Shown here in pieces: positions 1-13,079 of a stretch of DNA of 64,000 bases. The position numbers and the translations under genes were made by a program. The stretch lies in contig OX422220.1 of assembly GCA_949130495.1 (NCBI GenBank), forward strand, positions 123,379,810-123,443,809. Reading direction: 5' to 3'. Origin of the DNA: Sambucus nigra. Lineage: Eukaryota; Streptophyta; Magnoliopsida; Dipsacales; Adoxaceae. How positions within the stretch are numbered: position 1 is the stretch's first letter; the number at the start of each line of letters is the position of its first letter. The notes below the pieces were generated by a model. It was not told the origin of the DNA, ran no database searches, and saw only the letters and a list, made by a program, of their open reading frames with translations.

Positions 1-946
1 CGAGTTTGAATCTTCTCAATCTTGTTGTTCCATTTTGTGGATGTCTGGAAAATATATTTACATAATTTGGGTTAGTGTCCTAAAGTTGCAGGAAATACCT
101 TATAGTATCAAAGTAGTTATAATAATCCAACTCATTTATGATCAATAAGCCAAATCGTCGACACTCATATGCAAGAAATATCTCACCCCTTATCATCATA
201 ATTGAGTTACTATACGAGTGTCCTAACCCAAGGCATAAATTTTATTAAAAATCTCTATCACTAGACTAATAAATAAGTAACAAGTAATAAGATGCAATAG
301 GGATGTAATTAACTACACACAAAGAATACAACCCAATACCAACCCCACACGTATCACCCGTAAAGTAGGATACACACGATCTCATAATATAACACATTAA
401 TGTGATGTAGGATTCATTTAATTAAATGTCCATCAGAAGACTAACATGTTTATTTTACAAGTCTCATAAAAATCACAAGAAGGCAAGTACCTTCGGGGAC
501 CTTCTCATGCCTCTATCAGTTAACCCGTCGGAGTCCCTCACCTAACGAGTTTAATACTTGTTGATTAGGCATAAATTCTTCCAAATTTGTCCATTTAATT
601 TAGTTACTTTTAGCACCTCGAACAATGTAATCGATTTGATTTTATCTCATAATCTTGCTACTAACTTATTCTAACGAGTACACCAAGTTTATGGTATTTT
701 GTACTGATTTTACAGGTATTTGATGTCAATAAAGAAAGAAAGAAACCGGAAGAATCGAGAAAGAAAAGAAGGAAAGTCAAAAGGTCAAATTTGGAATTTT
801 TACCCGAAATTCGGATAAGGCATCTAAAGAAAAGTTGAAGGTATCGAGTTTACAAGTATATAGGAAGAAACGACACCTCAATCGTAGTCCCGGTGTGAAA
901 GTTATGAGCAGTCAAAGGTAGAAGAAAAAGTCAAAGAGAAATCGAA

Positions 947-1122
947 CCGATCCGGATCGGACCGATCCGAAATGCAAAGTTCCGTTGAATACCGAATCGA
1001 AGAAGGATCGAAGCTGATGAAAAATAAACAAACCGATCCGTACCAGACCGATCCGACCAAGAAATAAAAGAACCAATCCAGATCCAAGTCGGACAGAATC
1101 GAAGGAATACCGGACCGGTCCG
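947..1122. repeat. Palindrome cluster in Athila-like U3
   Basis: CCGATCCGGATCGG at 947-960 and CGGACCGGTCCG at 1111-1122 are perfect palindromes. Between them are several half-sites of the type ACCGATCCG. The cluster lies about 80-250 bp upstream of the TATA-like box. Confidence 0.75.
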
Positions 1123-1200
1123 AATGTTGAAGTATTATTTTCTTACTCTTCCTCTAATGGAGAGTCGTGGTTAATCTAAAACTCTTGGAATCTTGTAGGG

Positions 1201-1208
1201 TATTTAAA
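1201..1208 (+). promoter_or_regulatory. TATA-like box of the Athila-like LTR
   Basis: TATTTAAA lies in the right part of the LTR for a U3 promoter. It is assigned by sequence and position only; no start site is visible. Confidence 0.35.
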
Positions 1209-2158
1209 CCCGATTTATTATCATTTTAAACGACGAAAAACTCATCTAAATTTTCCCTTGTCAGTAAAAACCCTAGTTTGAAGATTTATTGAAATTCTAT
1301 TTCCAAGGTTAAAGTTTGTTCAGATTTCTGTGATTACAAGTAATTTTAGTTGATGGTTTTAGTTCTTTGGTAAGTTAGTTGATTACTTTCCTCTGTTTAA
1401 TCTTCCTTCTACATCACTCTTCAATTCTCCCTTCGTGTAATCATGATTTCCTGCAATTCAACAATCGTTTTCATTAATTTCTTCATGTTAGGCTAGGTTT
1501 TTAAAGGTCGGGATGCATGAACTCAACCTGATGTGGTAGTTGCATGTGTATAAAATATGTCCTCTAAATTTAATGGTTTATTATGACCATATTGCGTATA
1601 AACACGACAATTGTAGGTCTTTGGATCTCGTTTGCTTCAGGGTAACCGGGATGCTTTAAAATGCAATGTGAGTGTAACTATTGCAATACCGATTTACTCG
1701 TCCTCTGATTAAGTATGGTGTGGGATTGAATATCATATACGTAATGCTTGGGAGTACTAAATTCTGGGTCTAATTAATCATTTAAATTTACGATTAGTTT
1801 TATACCAGCAATACACTAGGGTTGAGGGATTGTATTCCCATCCTGTTTTCATCATCATATAGTTCGAGTTTTATATAATTCATCTTTAGTATTTTAGGTA
1901 ATTTAGAATAGTTACATTTCTTTCATAATTTCAAAATTGCATTTAGTTGTAGCCAATTCTCAAAATAAATCATCGTTTCCTTTCTTTTTAGAGTCAGAGT
2001 TAGGATTTCTTCATCTATCCAATGTCGTTACAATTCCATTATCCTATTTCCCTGAGGATCGATACCCGACTTATCGGATTATTACTTAAGCGACATGCTT
2101 TCACTTGAGCCTAGAGACTACGCACTTCTGAGACACATTCTTAGTCGCGTCAAGTTTT

Positions 2159-2176
2159 TGGCGCCGTTGTCGGGGA
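2159..2176 (+). other. Primer-binding site, Athila type
   Basis: TGGCGCCGTTGTCGGGGA differs by one base from the usual Athila primer site TGGCGCCGTTGCCGGGGA. It lies six bases after the LTR end and sets the element on the plus strand. Confidence 0.8.
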
Positions 2177-2649
2177 AGTAGGTAGACTTAGGATTATATC
2201 AAGTCAATCCAAAACTGTGACAAAAAATTTCCAAAAATCCAAAAACATATAAAAATTTGAAAAAACACAAAAATATTCATCATCATCTCTCATAAGCCCG
2301 TTAATGAAAAATTCTGAAATCACTCCAACTCCCCAAAATACTCCAATCCACATTCACGAAAACCCGATAGGAGAGTATAACCCTGATATCCCTCACACTC
2401 CCAACGATCCACAATTCTAGGTTCCACCTCCCACACCGTCTCACTCAATTTCAAATAATACTCTGTTTTCCCTCCTAGGACACACTTCAGAGCACGCCCC
2501 GAGTATACCAAGTGAGGATACCGAGTCTTTGAGAGAGAAAGACATTCTTTGCTAAGGGTAATGCTATTATCAATACTCAAAATGGGAAAATGCAACTCAC
2601 TTTTGGGAACATGACTTTAGAGACTAACATCTTCCATATCACCCAATAG
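2177..2649 (+). other. Leader and deletion-joined remnant, no gene
   Basis: This short stretch replaces the whole gag-protease part expected between primer site and pol. It is AT-rich with stops in all frames. The small minus-strand frame at 2320-2595 has no recognisable domain. Confidence 0.5.
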
Positions 2650-3280
2650 ATGGGGGAAGAAGATGATCTTCATGCGGTGAGCTTAATAGACGAGATCGTA
2701 GAGGAGTATTTTGAGGAAAATTATTGTGGAAACGCCCTAGGGTCCTGTTTAATGTCAAGCCACGAGAGTGAGGGCACGCACACCAAATTCAAGAGGGATA
2801 TTGAGGAGTTAAGAGAATTACTAAAAGCGTCGGAAGAGGACGCGAGAGATGTAAGTTGGGTTTCTCGATTCGAGGAATTACCTCCGAGGGAGACACGCAT
2901 GGTTCCCTCCAGCGACAAATTTCAAACCCTAAAATTGAAGAAACTACCCTCCCATATTAAATATTCATACCTAGGAGAGGATGACACATTTCCTATTGTT
3001 GTCTCCTCTAGCCTAGACGAAGAGCAGGAGGGTAAATTGCTAAAGATTCTGAGGAAGCACCAAGGTGATTTTGGTTGGTGTATTGCTGATTTAAAAGGGA
3101 TAAGTCCTTTGATTTTCACCCACAAGATCCATCTTGAATAGGATGTCAAGCCCTCTAGAGAAATGCAAAGAAGGCTAAACCCTAATATAAAAGAAGTGGT
3201 GAGAACCAAAATTATTATGCTATTGGATGCCTGGATTTTCTACCCAATCTCGGATAGCAAGTGGGTGATCCCTATTTAAG
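2650..3280 (+). pseudogene. Athila-like pol fragment (start of reverse transcriptase)
   Basis: The frame 2650-3141 ends in a stretch of the form LRKHQGDFGWCIADLKGISP, the signature at the start of Athila reverse transcriptases (RxH...GWxIADIKGISP). After a stop at 3139-3141 the same frame continues with recognisable RT sequence (MQRRLNP, then PISDSKWVIP) to about 3275, where similarity ends before any catalytic motif. Residues 1-90 are acidic linker sequence of the kind found between gag-protease and RT. No gag, protease, RT core, RNase H or integrase remains. It cannot be functional. The Athila assignment is firm at lineage level; the exact fragment ends are uncertain. Confidence 0.7.
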
Positions 3281-3810
3281 ATTGGGGGCTCCATGGCAAC
3301 GATGACACGTGAACATATTCACCGCAACATTTAAAACAAAGTATAAGAGGCCAATTTCGGATGGTTGGAAACACGGTTAACAATGGCATTAGTCTTTCAA
3401 ATGACGATCAGGGCTATGCTTGATTTAATTACAACAAATATCTTTCTTGTTTCAATTAAATTAAGGAAGTCCTCGGGTCTTTATCATATCAAACAAAATG
3501 GCCTCACGAGTTGCCTCGGTAACAATAAAAGCCCTATGGGGGATCCCTAGGTAAAAAGCCAACTCAGGTTGTTCGCCAACTATGTTGGTCGATTAAAATC
3601 CTGAACGGGTGGATGACCCTTAAACCAGGTGCATTTTTACCATCGTCTTTTAGGTATAAGGAAGTGTGACGACACAACCTAAAAGGTAAAATAGACGGAT
3701 ACTTACATGCAAGGCATTACAAAATGGAAAAATGCGAACAAAATTGGTAATACATTGACTTACGAGAAAGTACTAAGTACAATAAGCATACTGATTACAT
3801 ATCAAATACG
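3281..3810. other. Unassigned stretch between pol scrap and tandem repeats
   Basis: No domain, long frame or repeat is recognised. The small frame at 3365-3550 has no features of a real protein. It may be the 3' untranslated part of a Tat-like element whose LTR lies at 34409, beyond the nested insertion. Confidence 0.3.
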
Positions 3811-4285
3811 AAAAACCTAATGCAGGGTCTTACCCCGATTAGGTATATACTTGAGCAAGGCTCGGCACATAAGCCTGTGGTCAGCCTCTCCAATTGGACC
3901 ATATGAAAAACCTAATTCAGGGTCTTACCCTGACTAGGTATATGCTCGAGCAAGACTCGGCACATAGTCCTGTGGTCGTCCTCTCCAATTGGACCATATG
4001 AAAAACCTAAAGCAAGGTCTTACCCTGACTAGGTATATGCTCGAGCAAGTCTCGGCACATAGGCCTATGGTCGGCCTCTCCAATTAGACTATATGAAAAA
4101 CCTAATGTAGGGTCTTACCCCGACTAGGTATATGCTCGAGCAAGGCTCAGCACCTAGGCCTGTGGTCGGCTTCTCCAATTGGACCATATGAAAAACCTGA
4201 TGTAGGGTATTACCCCGACTAGGTACATGCTCGATCAAGGCTCGACACATAGACCTATGGTCGGCCCCACCAATTGGAACGTATA
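3811..4285. repeat. Tandem array, five copies of a 95-bp unit
   Basis: Units start with AAAAACCTAA or a close variant at 3811, 3906, 4001, 4096 and 4191, an exact 95-bp period. Each holds a conserved AGGTATATGCTCGAGCAAG-like block and a CTCCAATTGGACCATATG-like block. Copies differ by a few substitutions and show almost no length change. Tat/Ogre-type elements often carry such arrays between pol and the 3' LTR, which fits a Tat-like LTR continuing beyond element A at 34409. Confidence 0.9.
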
Positions 4286-4369
4286 AGATCAAAATACAGG
4301 GAGATGCCCTAACTTGATGAACAGAACAATGAACTACGTTCGACCTGATCCCATGAGGGTACATAGGTA

Positions 4370-4374
4370 TCTTG
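4370..4374. repeat. Target-site duplication of element A, left copy
   Basis: TCTTG here matches GCTTG at 34189-34193 in four of five positions; one base has changed. Confidence 0.6.
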
Positions 4375-6037
4375 TGTGACACCCCACTTATAAAATAAGA
4401 GTTGGCCATCCCGATATTATAATTAATACCGGAATCATAGATGGTCCATTATTAGCATCACTGTCGTTAAAATAAATATACAAGATAACCACCAATTATT
4501 TTAGAAAATGGATGCCAATATAAATGTAGGTTTAAAGAAAATTCTTTAGACAATCCAATTTAAAGAGGTGGTGGATAAAGACAAGTAACAATTACATGCA
4601 TTCACCATATAATAACCGAATAAGCTGTTGGTTAACATACCAATACAAGCAGGTTACACCGAGTATTAAAATGAATATCGCAATATATTTAACAAGTACA
4701 AAAACTTGGGCAACACGCCCGAATATGTAAACTGATCATAGGTAGAGTACAAAAAGATCGAAGCGTCTATAAATATCCGTGACACTTGGATGGAAGGGTC
4801 ATTACGGGTGTCCTTACGGTGGATCACCTGGGCGTGAGGAGAATTCATGCAAAAACAAGAGATATAAACAGGTCAGGGCCCGATTTGATATGATCATCAT
4901 GTGAATAAAATGTATGACAGTTATGAATATCAATCATCATGAATATTCTTTTCTCGCTCTCCATAATTAGAAATAATAGTCATCACCTCTCAATCAAAAT
5001 TCGCAACCTAGCATAATTTCAATAATAATGAGTATTCACTTATGCAAGAGAATATAGTACAATTTCACTTGATAAGATTCCATTTTCATTTGGCACATCA
5101 TGACATTACAAGTCTATACCTCATTAGGAGCTCATTTCCAAAACAATTAATTTCATAAAATGTTTCATCATTCATAAAACATAACTTTCATAAGAGTTGT
5201 TATAATCACAATATATAACGATTCTAAGACCATCCTTCCGGGAGTTACCCCACTAGATGCACCCCTAAATAGATATCATCTTCCAGGGCCTATCACTAAG
5301 ACAACCTGGGCATCCTAAATCGCGTGACGTTGGGAAGAAGCCATATACCTTCGACAGTGAGTCATAACCATACCCGAAATTACCTCACTTCGAAAATAAC
5401 AACACAATATATAACTACCGGTCCTATGGTGGAGGACTACATTAACCCTGCATTCACTAGCCAGGGAACTTCACCTCATGCGCGCAACTTCCCTTATGAT
5501 AGAATTTAGAGAGGTATGTTTATGAAATTTACCATTCAAAAAATATGCCAATTTATAAGGTGCATTACATTTTATCCGGGGCCATAAGCTTTTCGTGTTA
5601 AAATTCATAAGCCACACATTTAATATTTCTATATTCGTCTCCAAGAAACTTAATGACAAACCTATGCGCCCATAGGTATGATATTACTTCAACCCAAAAC
5701 TATTAGTCGACAAATATATCACTCTATCTCCCCCTAGACCCAGACTAGTTAAATATGTGAAAAAAAGAATCCCTTACATTCCTCTAACAGCTAACTAAAT
5801 TAATTCTCGATCTAATCCCCAACTCTCATTTCTAGCTTAGGTTTCTAATTACCATAAAATAGACTCAAATACTCTAGTTTTACTTCGTTCAAGAAGGTTC
5901 CCAAGTCTAAGCCTTAAAAGAAAGGAACTAAAGACAATCTAAATTTTGGTTGAGAAAAATAGGATACTGGACTGATCCATTTTTCCTTTTACCCAGATTG
6001 GTTCGGTAATTATGCTGTTTGCAAAAACTTTAGGGGT

Positions 6038-6073
6038 CGGATCGATCCGCCTCTTGGGAGGACCGGATCGGTC
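6038..6073. repeat. Palindrome pair in element A 3' LTR
   Basis: CGGATCGATCCG (6038-6049) is a perfect palindrome. About 11 bases on, GACCG-GAT-CGGTC (6061-6073) forms an inverted repeat. A weaker pair of half-sites lies at about 5970-6006. Confidence 0.8.
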
Positions 6074-6346
6074 TGGTACCTGGTAGGTCGGCCATCACCC
6101 ATAATTCTTACCAAACCTAAACTTATAACCATAATTTCTTCCCATAACAGCACCCCATCAACTAACAACCTCACCACTACATTTCTATGCAACAACATAC
6201 TAATATACTCAACTCACATCATAGATACATCAAAATCTAAGGGTTAAACACCATGATTCATCAAAATCCACGATTTGTTCAATTCTACAAATCCACAACT
6301 ATGCATACAATTTATCCACAATAAATCATACATTTGCAAGTTAGAA

Positions 6347-6354
6347 ACTTGCCT
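6347..6354 (-). promoter_or_regulatory. Putative GC-type splice donor (AGGCAAGT), element A 3' LTR copy
   Basis: The sense strand reads AGGCAAGT, the consensus 5' splice site of GC-AG introns. It is followed by TTCTAACTTGC, which pairs with GCAAGT as a 6-bp stem with a 5-base loop, so a hairpin role is the alternative. Confidence 0.45.
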
Positions 6355-6969
6355 TAAAGCTGAAATCTCGGATTGTCTTCGGGTAGAAACAAATTCAAGC
6401 TCCAATCTTCAATTCTCTTCCCTTTTCTCTCTTTTCTCCACACTTCTCTTTATCTCTCTTTCTCTCTAGGTTTAGGAACATATAATTGAGAAATAAAAGT
6501 GGTTGGAAGACTTAAACGTTCATTTTACACTAAGCTCGATCTTTAAATTCTATTACACCATTAAAATGACTCGTAACTACATAATTAAGCCATAACCTGT
6601 CAAAAATGTCCGGAACCCAAAAAGACAATATGGCACTTATTTTGACTATCTCAATTATTTCAGGACTAACCACGCCCTCTGAATTGGCATCAGGAATAGT
6701 AAAAATCATTTTATGTTCCAACATCATTTTAAACCATAAATGTCGCTTACAACACAACGACGAAATAAAACATAACATGATGCTATTTACATTCTCTTAA
6801 CGGTAAATATGCAATATTTAGTAAACATTATCTTTTAAATCACTTAATATAATACTTACTCCAAATTCCATCATTTTATATAATTACCTCATATGGAAAA
6901 TCTATATAAAAACAATTTCTCAAAAAGAAGGGTTATTACATACTCACGCCTTATAAGGGAATTTTTCCC

Positions 6970-9900
6970 TCAAAGTTCAAGCGTACCTTGCAAAAAGAGA
7001 TGTGTATATTTCTCTCCCATGTCGTCCTTACGCTTCCATGTCGACTCATTGACATTGTGATGCCCCCATTAGACCCGAACCAAGGGCACCACTCTGGACC
7101 TTAGTCTACGCTCCCCATGGTATAAAATTGCAACTGGTTGTTCCTCGTATGAAATATCGGGTTGTAATTCGATATTATCTAAAGGAATGTTCCAGTAAGA
7201 TCCTTCACACCTTTTGTACTTTTTCAAGGATGAAACATGAAACACATCATGAATCTGTCGTAGGCATTCTGGCAAGGCGAGTTGGTAAGCTACGGTGTCT
7301 ACTCTTGCAATAATGGGAAAAGGGCATAAAAAGCGTGGAACAAGATTCCCTTTCTTCCCAAATCATGTTATGCCTTTCATTGGTGACACCCGTACCAAAA
7401 CTTGATCTCCAACTTCCAATTCCATATACCTTCTGTTCACATCGGCATAACTCTTTTGACGGTCTTGAGCGACTCGAATGCAGTTGTGAATAAGCTTAAT
7501 ATTGGAAGAAGTATCTTGGACCATTTCAGTTCCAAAAAACTTATTATACCCTACTTCCAACCAATAAGTATGTGATCTGCACGATCGGTCGTATAATGCT
7601 TCATAGGGTGCCATACTTATAGTGAATTGGTACGAATTATTGTAAGCGAATTCGACCAAGGGAAGATATTATTCTCATCCTCCTTTGAAGTAAAGTACAC
7701 ACATTCTAAGCATGTCCTCTAACATTTGGTTAACTCTTTTCGTCTGTCCATCTGTTTGAGGGTGGTAAGAAGTACTCAACTTCAATTATGTTCCCATCGA
7801 TTCTTGGAAACTTCTCCAAAAGTGGGAAACAAAAATCTTATCTCGATCAGAGACTATATTAATGGGCACCCCATGAAGTCTCACAATCTCCATAATAAAC
7901 ATCCGGGCATAACGTGCCATATTATAATCTGTACGCACCGGTAAGAAATGTGCCGACTTTGTTAAACGATCAACGATAACCCCAATGTAATCATGACCGC
8001 CTTGTGACATCGACAATCCCATGATGAAATCCATTGAGATGTCTTCCCACTTCTATACCGGTATTTCTAAGGGTTGTAGCAATCCCGTGGGTTGCTGATG
8101 ATCTACTTTCACCAATTGATAAGTAGTACATTGGGAAACAAATTCAGAAATATCCCATTTCACACCCGCCCACCAATAATGACGGCGCATGTCTTGATAC
8201 ATTTTTCCCCACCAGGATGTACTGAAAATTCGTACCCATCAGATTCTGTCATTACGGCATGCCTCAAATCCCCCTCATTCGAGACAATAAGTCTCCCATG
8301 GAAACGTAATCCACCCTCCGAGCTTATAGAGTAGGATTTTGCTCCCTCAGTTCGTAATTGGCATATTCGGTCTTGACAATCTTTGTCCCTTCCTTAAGCT
8401 TCCACCACTCTTTCCACTATCGTAGGCGTAACTGTCAACACCGACATAAACGCTCTCACAACAACATCTTCCTGGCTAAGTTCTCCCCATTTAGCCTTCC
8501 AAACTCTTGCCAACTCCCCCCGGGTCTCTGACTTAGTGCATCCTCCACTACATTAGCCTTACCCAGGTGATAATGAATATCAAATTGGTGGTCTTTCATA
8601 AACTCCAACCACCAACGTTGTCGCACATTCAAATATTTTTATGAGAATAAATATTGCAATGATTTGTGGTCCGTGAAAAGACTAAACTTCTCTCCTAGGA
8701 GGTAGTGTCTCCAGACCTTCAAGGCGAATACCACGGCGACAAGTTCCATGTCATGGACTGGATAATTCTTTTCATGGGGCTTTAGCTTGAGAGAAGCATA
8801 AGCAATAGCTCGGTGCTCTTACTATAATACTCCTCCCAACACTTGTAGAGATGCATCAGTAAAAATAAATATCCCACCCCCGGCTTCGATAATGCAAGTA
8901 CTGGAGCGAAAGTCAACTTATCTTTCAACTCATCAAAAGCCAGTTGACAAGAATCGTCCCATACAAACCTCACTCCCTTCCGAGTCAAATTTATCAAAAG
9001 GATAGCAATCTTAGAAAAAACCATACTAAATCATTGGTAATAGCCTGCCAACCCATAAAACTATGAATCTCTTAGGTGTCGTGGGCTGACCCCAATCCCT
9101 CACCGCAATAACTTTACTCAAATCTATCGAAACACCCTCAGCTGTCACAATGTGACCCAAAAATTGCACTTCCTGTAGCCAAAAACCACACTTTTGAAAC
9201 TTAGCATATAACTGATGATCTCATAACGTTTGCAGGACCAATGGCAAATGCTTAGCATGATCGGCTTCAGTCTGAAAATAAATTTGGATATCATCAATAA
9301 AAATGATAATAAAATGGTTCAGGAAGTCCCGAAATACTTTATTCATAAGGTCCATAAACACTGCAGGAGCATTAGTTAGCCCGAAAGGCATGACCAAAAA
9401 TTTATAGCACCCATATCTAGTTAAGAACTCAGTTTTGGACACGTCCTGCTCTCGTATCCATAGCTGGTGATACCCCGTCCTCAAATCTATCTTAGAGAAG
9501 TACGATACTCCCCTTAGTTGATCAAACAAATGATCAATCCGAGGTAGTGGGTATTTGTTCCTGATGGTAACCTTGTTCAATCCCCGATAATCAATAAACA
9601 ACCGGAAGGAACCATCTCTATTATTCAAAAACAATACAGGAGTACCCCATGGTGACGTACTACACCTAATAAACCCCTGCTCTAACAGCTTCTGAATCTT
9701 CGCTCTTAACTCCATCATTTCAACAAGAGCCATACGGTATGGAGCCCTAGCAATTGGCCATGTTCCCGGTGCTAAATATATCACAAACCTAATCTCCCGA
9801 CTTGTGGGTAAATCCGGCATCTCCCAAAAAATATCCTCAAAATCTTTCACAACGAGAATCGAATCTAGGGAAATGACTATGTCATGAGAAGTCTCCTTCG

Positions 9901-10777
9901 CAATGCAATACAAATACGTGCTAGAACCTCCCTCAAAAAGAGGCATAGCCACAAGAAACATCTCTTGACCCAGAATGGCAACAACTATACTCTTCCCATA
10001 ACAATTTACTATTGCACGATATTTCACTAGCCAATCCATACCTAAGATAACATCATGCCCGACCATATCTAGGATGAGTGAATCGGCCTCAAAACACAAA
10101 TTACCAAGATTTATTTCTACTATTTTACAAACAAAGAAAATGAGCGAACCATAACACATAGGGTATTCGACACTAGTAAAGGTACTTTTCGCATATTTAA
10201 TTAACTCTGTCGATTGGGCAAAACTTCTAGAAATAAACGAATGCGTTGCACCCGTATCAAACAACACACAACCCATATGCCCCTGTATTGGAAACTTACC
10301 CTCGATAGCTGGCGGCGCGGGTGGGGATGGATGAAGTAACCCATCCTGAATATGGTAAACACGCCCATACTGTAATTTCCCCTACTGTGGAGGGGCGGAT
10401 GGAATAGGCGGTGGTGGCGGTAGATGTGCCTACTGGTGTTGTGGATCTCTAGGCAACAGTTCCCCAATTAACTGGGGACAAGACCTTTAAAGTGACCCAT
10501 TTCCCCACAATGGAAGCAATGGCCCGCCATATTTTCCTGATGATGGCCCCTATTATTTCGGAACTTCCCTAAACCTTGACCCGGATGGCCTCGACCCCTA
10601 TTATTACCCGACCTACCTGGCCATGCCGGCCCACCTGCTGTTATTGCTGTTGGGCATCTTGACCATGCCTGAAATCGTTACCATTAAAATTAAAGCCCCC
10701 AAAACACTGTCTCTTGGACAAATCCCCTTTCTGGGTGTCCCTTTCCTTCTTCTTACTTCCTGAAGGTTGCGACGAGG
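6970..10777 (-). pseudogene. Element A pol: zinc knuckle, PR, RT, RNase H, INT, chromodomain remnants
   Basis: The frame at 9221-10276 (351 residues) holds protease with DTGATHSF and reverse transcriptase with motif [11 protein letters not shown] and FIDD at the catalytic core. Upstream, near 10520, the gag zinc knuckle has lost its last cysteine (CFHCGEMGHFKGLV). Downstream, RNase H (8782-9024), integrase core (7786-8034, including MDFIMGL and VSDRDKIF), the later integrase part (7363-7659) and the C-terminal chromodomain region (6970-7275) are scattered over frames with many stops. The 5' end is the insertion point of B; the missing gag half lies at 30584-31391. RT and PR residues survive, but the protein cannot be made whole. 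Confidence 0.9.
10773..10777. repeat. Target-site duplication of element B, left copy
   Basis: CGAGG is identical to 30579-30583 across the insertion, defining the exact ends of B. Confidence 0.95.
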
Positions 10778-12594
10778 TGTGACACCCCGCCTAATTAAAT
10801 ATCGGGTGATCAGTCCTTTATTAAATTAAAAATTAATGTGAACGGTTGGTTCATTCTTAGCATCACTATCACAAAATAAAATTTCCAATTTTAAACACCC
10901 TAAATAATTAAGCTAAGTGTCAAAACAGTTTAGAGTCTTATTTCCATTTTTAAATTTCAAATTGAAAACCTTTTTAAATAAACAACAGTCTAAGAATCAC
11001 ATAAGTGCTACGGATAGCAATCAACACAAAAGAATTAATCCATCTAGATTAACCAAACCAAGTCAAATAACCATACATGAAATCATCCTAACAAAAGTTA
11101 ACTCCCAAGGAATACGAAATACTTAAAATATAAACAAACGTAAATCTTTGACAAATCCAAACTGAATAGGGAAATGGGCGACACATGACATAACTAAGCA
11201 GAACTAAAACAAGAATAGAATCAGTGAAGAGGTAGTCTAAAATAGTGGCCTGCACCTCCCACATTAGCTACAATGCGTGCAATCCAAAGAACCTATGCAT
11301 GACACCCCTGTGACTGGGCACCTGTAATACATACATATATATATATATATATAAGAGAGAAAAAGACAGGAAATGGGTCAGAGCCCGAGTGTAAAACAGT
11401 TTTAAAAATAGTTTAGCAAGTATTTAAAATGCTTACTGACTAATGCAAAAACCATGTTAGTATACGACAATCTCTTGAGAATTCTCACCTCTCATCTAGT
11501 GTGCACGCCTACCATACTAATAGATCTCCTAAGTTTTTCTAACTTATTCTCCATAAGGTTTTATCACATGAAAATCAAGGTTATGATATTTACTTTAGGA
11601 AATCATTCTCTTCAAAATTTCTTACATTATTTAGAACAACTCATTACCGTTATAAAGTTCCCGAACACTTATAATAAAGTTGAAGCATTTACTCATTACT
11701 TATCTACTGATATGCACAGTAGAAAGTTCCCATATATATATATATATATTAGTCACACATGTAATATATATACTAACGATACCCCACATAAAATCTATGG
11801 TGCCGGCGTACTCTGTTATCAAGTCCCCGTATCACTCACACTAAGGGAAATACTAGTTAGGAATCACTCTCAAACTGTATTAACACAACACACAAACAAA
11901 TGGAGGCGAAGCATAGTTTCAGGTCCTAAGAGGTCAGCACATACCCTCACGTTTCTTCGAACATCTAACTATCATTCTCAGATAACCTGTATTGAGGATA
12001 CTATGTTCTAGGGTACGAGTCAATATCCTCCATAAAGGTCCAATCGAGATAAGATTGTCCCAACGTGGAAACCTCGGTGATAACAAGTAGCCCGGGTATG
12101 ATTTTTACACAAATACATAATATATGCATAGTCACAGAGTCATATATATAAATATTCACATTTTCTAAATTAGGTGTGCCCACGACCCATAATTATAATT
12201 AACCGTTCTTAGCATAAATTACTCAATTATCTCGCATAATGGATTTGTCTCTTTTATTCCCATTTATAATTTATTTCATACATACTTCTCATCTATCGAA
12301 ATATTCTCTTCCTAAATACAATTTCAGTAGGTATACCCTCTCTAACCTTCTGGTCTAAGACTTTCACGAGTCCCTCAATTTATGAACGAACTTACGCACA
12401 ACCCCTAATGTGTAACGACATTCCCCGTTAACCCACAATTTCATCCCATATTAAATTTCATTCAACGGAGTCTATTTAGACCCTACTATTCCTCCTCACG
12501 ACCCATTATACTTTATAAATAATAATCAAGGGTTACCACGTATTTAAATCGAATTAAACAAAAAGGGGAAAAATATGCAGTTTTCCAGGAGGGG

Positions 12595-12628
12595 TCGATC
12601 GATCGAGGAAAGGGGGTCGATCAATCGA
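12595..12628. repeat. Palindrome pair in element B 3' LTR
   Basis: TCGATCGATCGA (12595-12606) is a perfect palindrome. Ten bases on, TCGAT-CA-ATCGA (12617-12628) is an inverted repeat with a 2-base centre. The flanks carry CTGCAG-like sequences. Confidence 0.8.
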
Positions 12629-13071
12629 TCAAAGCAGTTCTTGCCCAGAAACTGCAGTTTTAACCTACAGGTTTTACATTCCAAATTACTCCAAAATGCC
12701 ATTATAGATTCCCAAACTCCCAAACAACATTTCTAATAGTTACATACACCTATATACATGATTTCCTATGTGAAACATGTCCAAATTTATCAAAGGCATT
12801 GAATTTATGGGATAATTTAAAATAATTATCAAGAACCCAATTTTACATGAAACATTCATTCTTCTAATGCTTTTCCAGATTCCTTCCCTTTAAATCCATA
12901 CTAATTCATGGATAATCCTCTACATATGATGGATATGTCTAGAATACATTTAGTTTCTCTAAAACATGTGATTTTAATTTTCTAAATTTTCAATTTCTTT
13001 CATAAAATATGCCCTTAACAATCCTAAACTAACATGGGTGAGACATTAACTAAAAACAAAGCAAGATAGAT

Positions 13072-13079
13072 ACTTGCCT
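13072..13079 (-). promoter_or_regulatory. Putative GC-type splice donor (AGGCAAGT), element B 3' LTR copy
   Basis: The sense strand reads AGGCAAGT followed by ATCTATCTTGC, so a 5-bp GCAAG/CTTGC stem is also possible. It lies about 650 bp from the sense start of the LTR. Confidence 0.4.

Larger units (their letters stand above)
1..2152 (+). mobile_element. Athila-like Ty3/gypsy LTR, 5' boundary not resolved
   Basis: The right end is well placed: the segment ends in CA just before a primer-binding site typical of Athila elements (2159-2176), and an Athila-type pol remnant follows on the same strand. A TATA-like box lies at 1201-1208, and the sequence after it is AT-rich and leader-like. A cluster of CpG-rich palindromes sits upstream of that box at 947-1122, so within U3. 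I cannot see where the LTR starts; up to about 700 bp at the left may belong to another sequence. No coding region is supported here; the short minus-strand frame around 902-1087 comes from the palindromes. Confidence 0.65.
4375..6940 (-). mobile_element. Element A, 3' LTR
   Basis: It runs from TGTGACACCCC to GGGTTATTACA on the plus strand, so the sense strand starts TGTAATAACC and ends GGGGTGTCACA. In sense order it holds an AT-rich U3, a purine-rich stretch (plus-strand CT tract near 6410-6470), AGGCAAGT (6347-6354), the palindrome pair (6038-6073) and a long 3' part without frames. The G-rich tract expected next to its sense start has decayed. Confidence 0.9.

Noticed and set aside
902..1087. 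61-residue minus-strand frame rich in S, D and R
   Set aside because: It is produced by the repeated GATCGG/CCGATC palindromes of the Athila-like LTR.
11454..12011. 185-residue plus-strand frame in the B LTR, partly repeated at 28273-28671
   Set aside because: It recurs only because the LTR is duplicated, it is broken in the second copy, and it runs antisense to the element.
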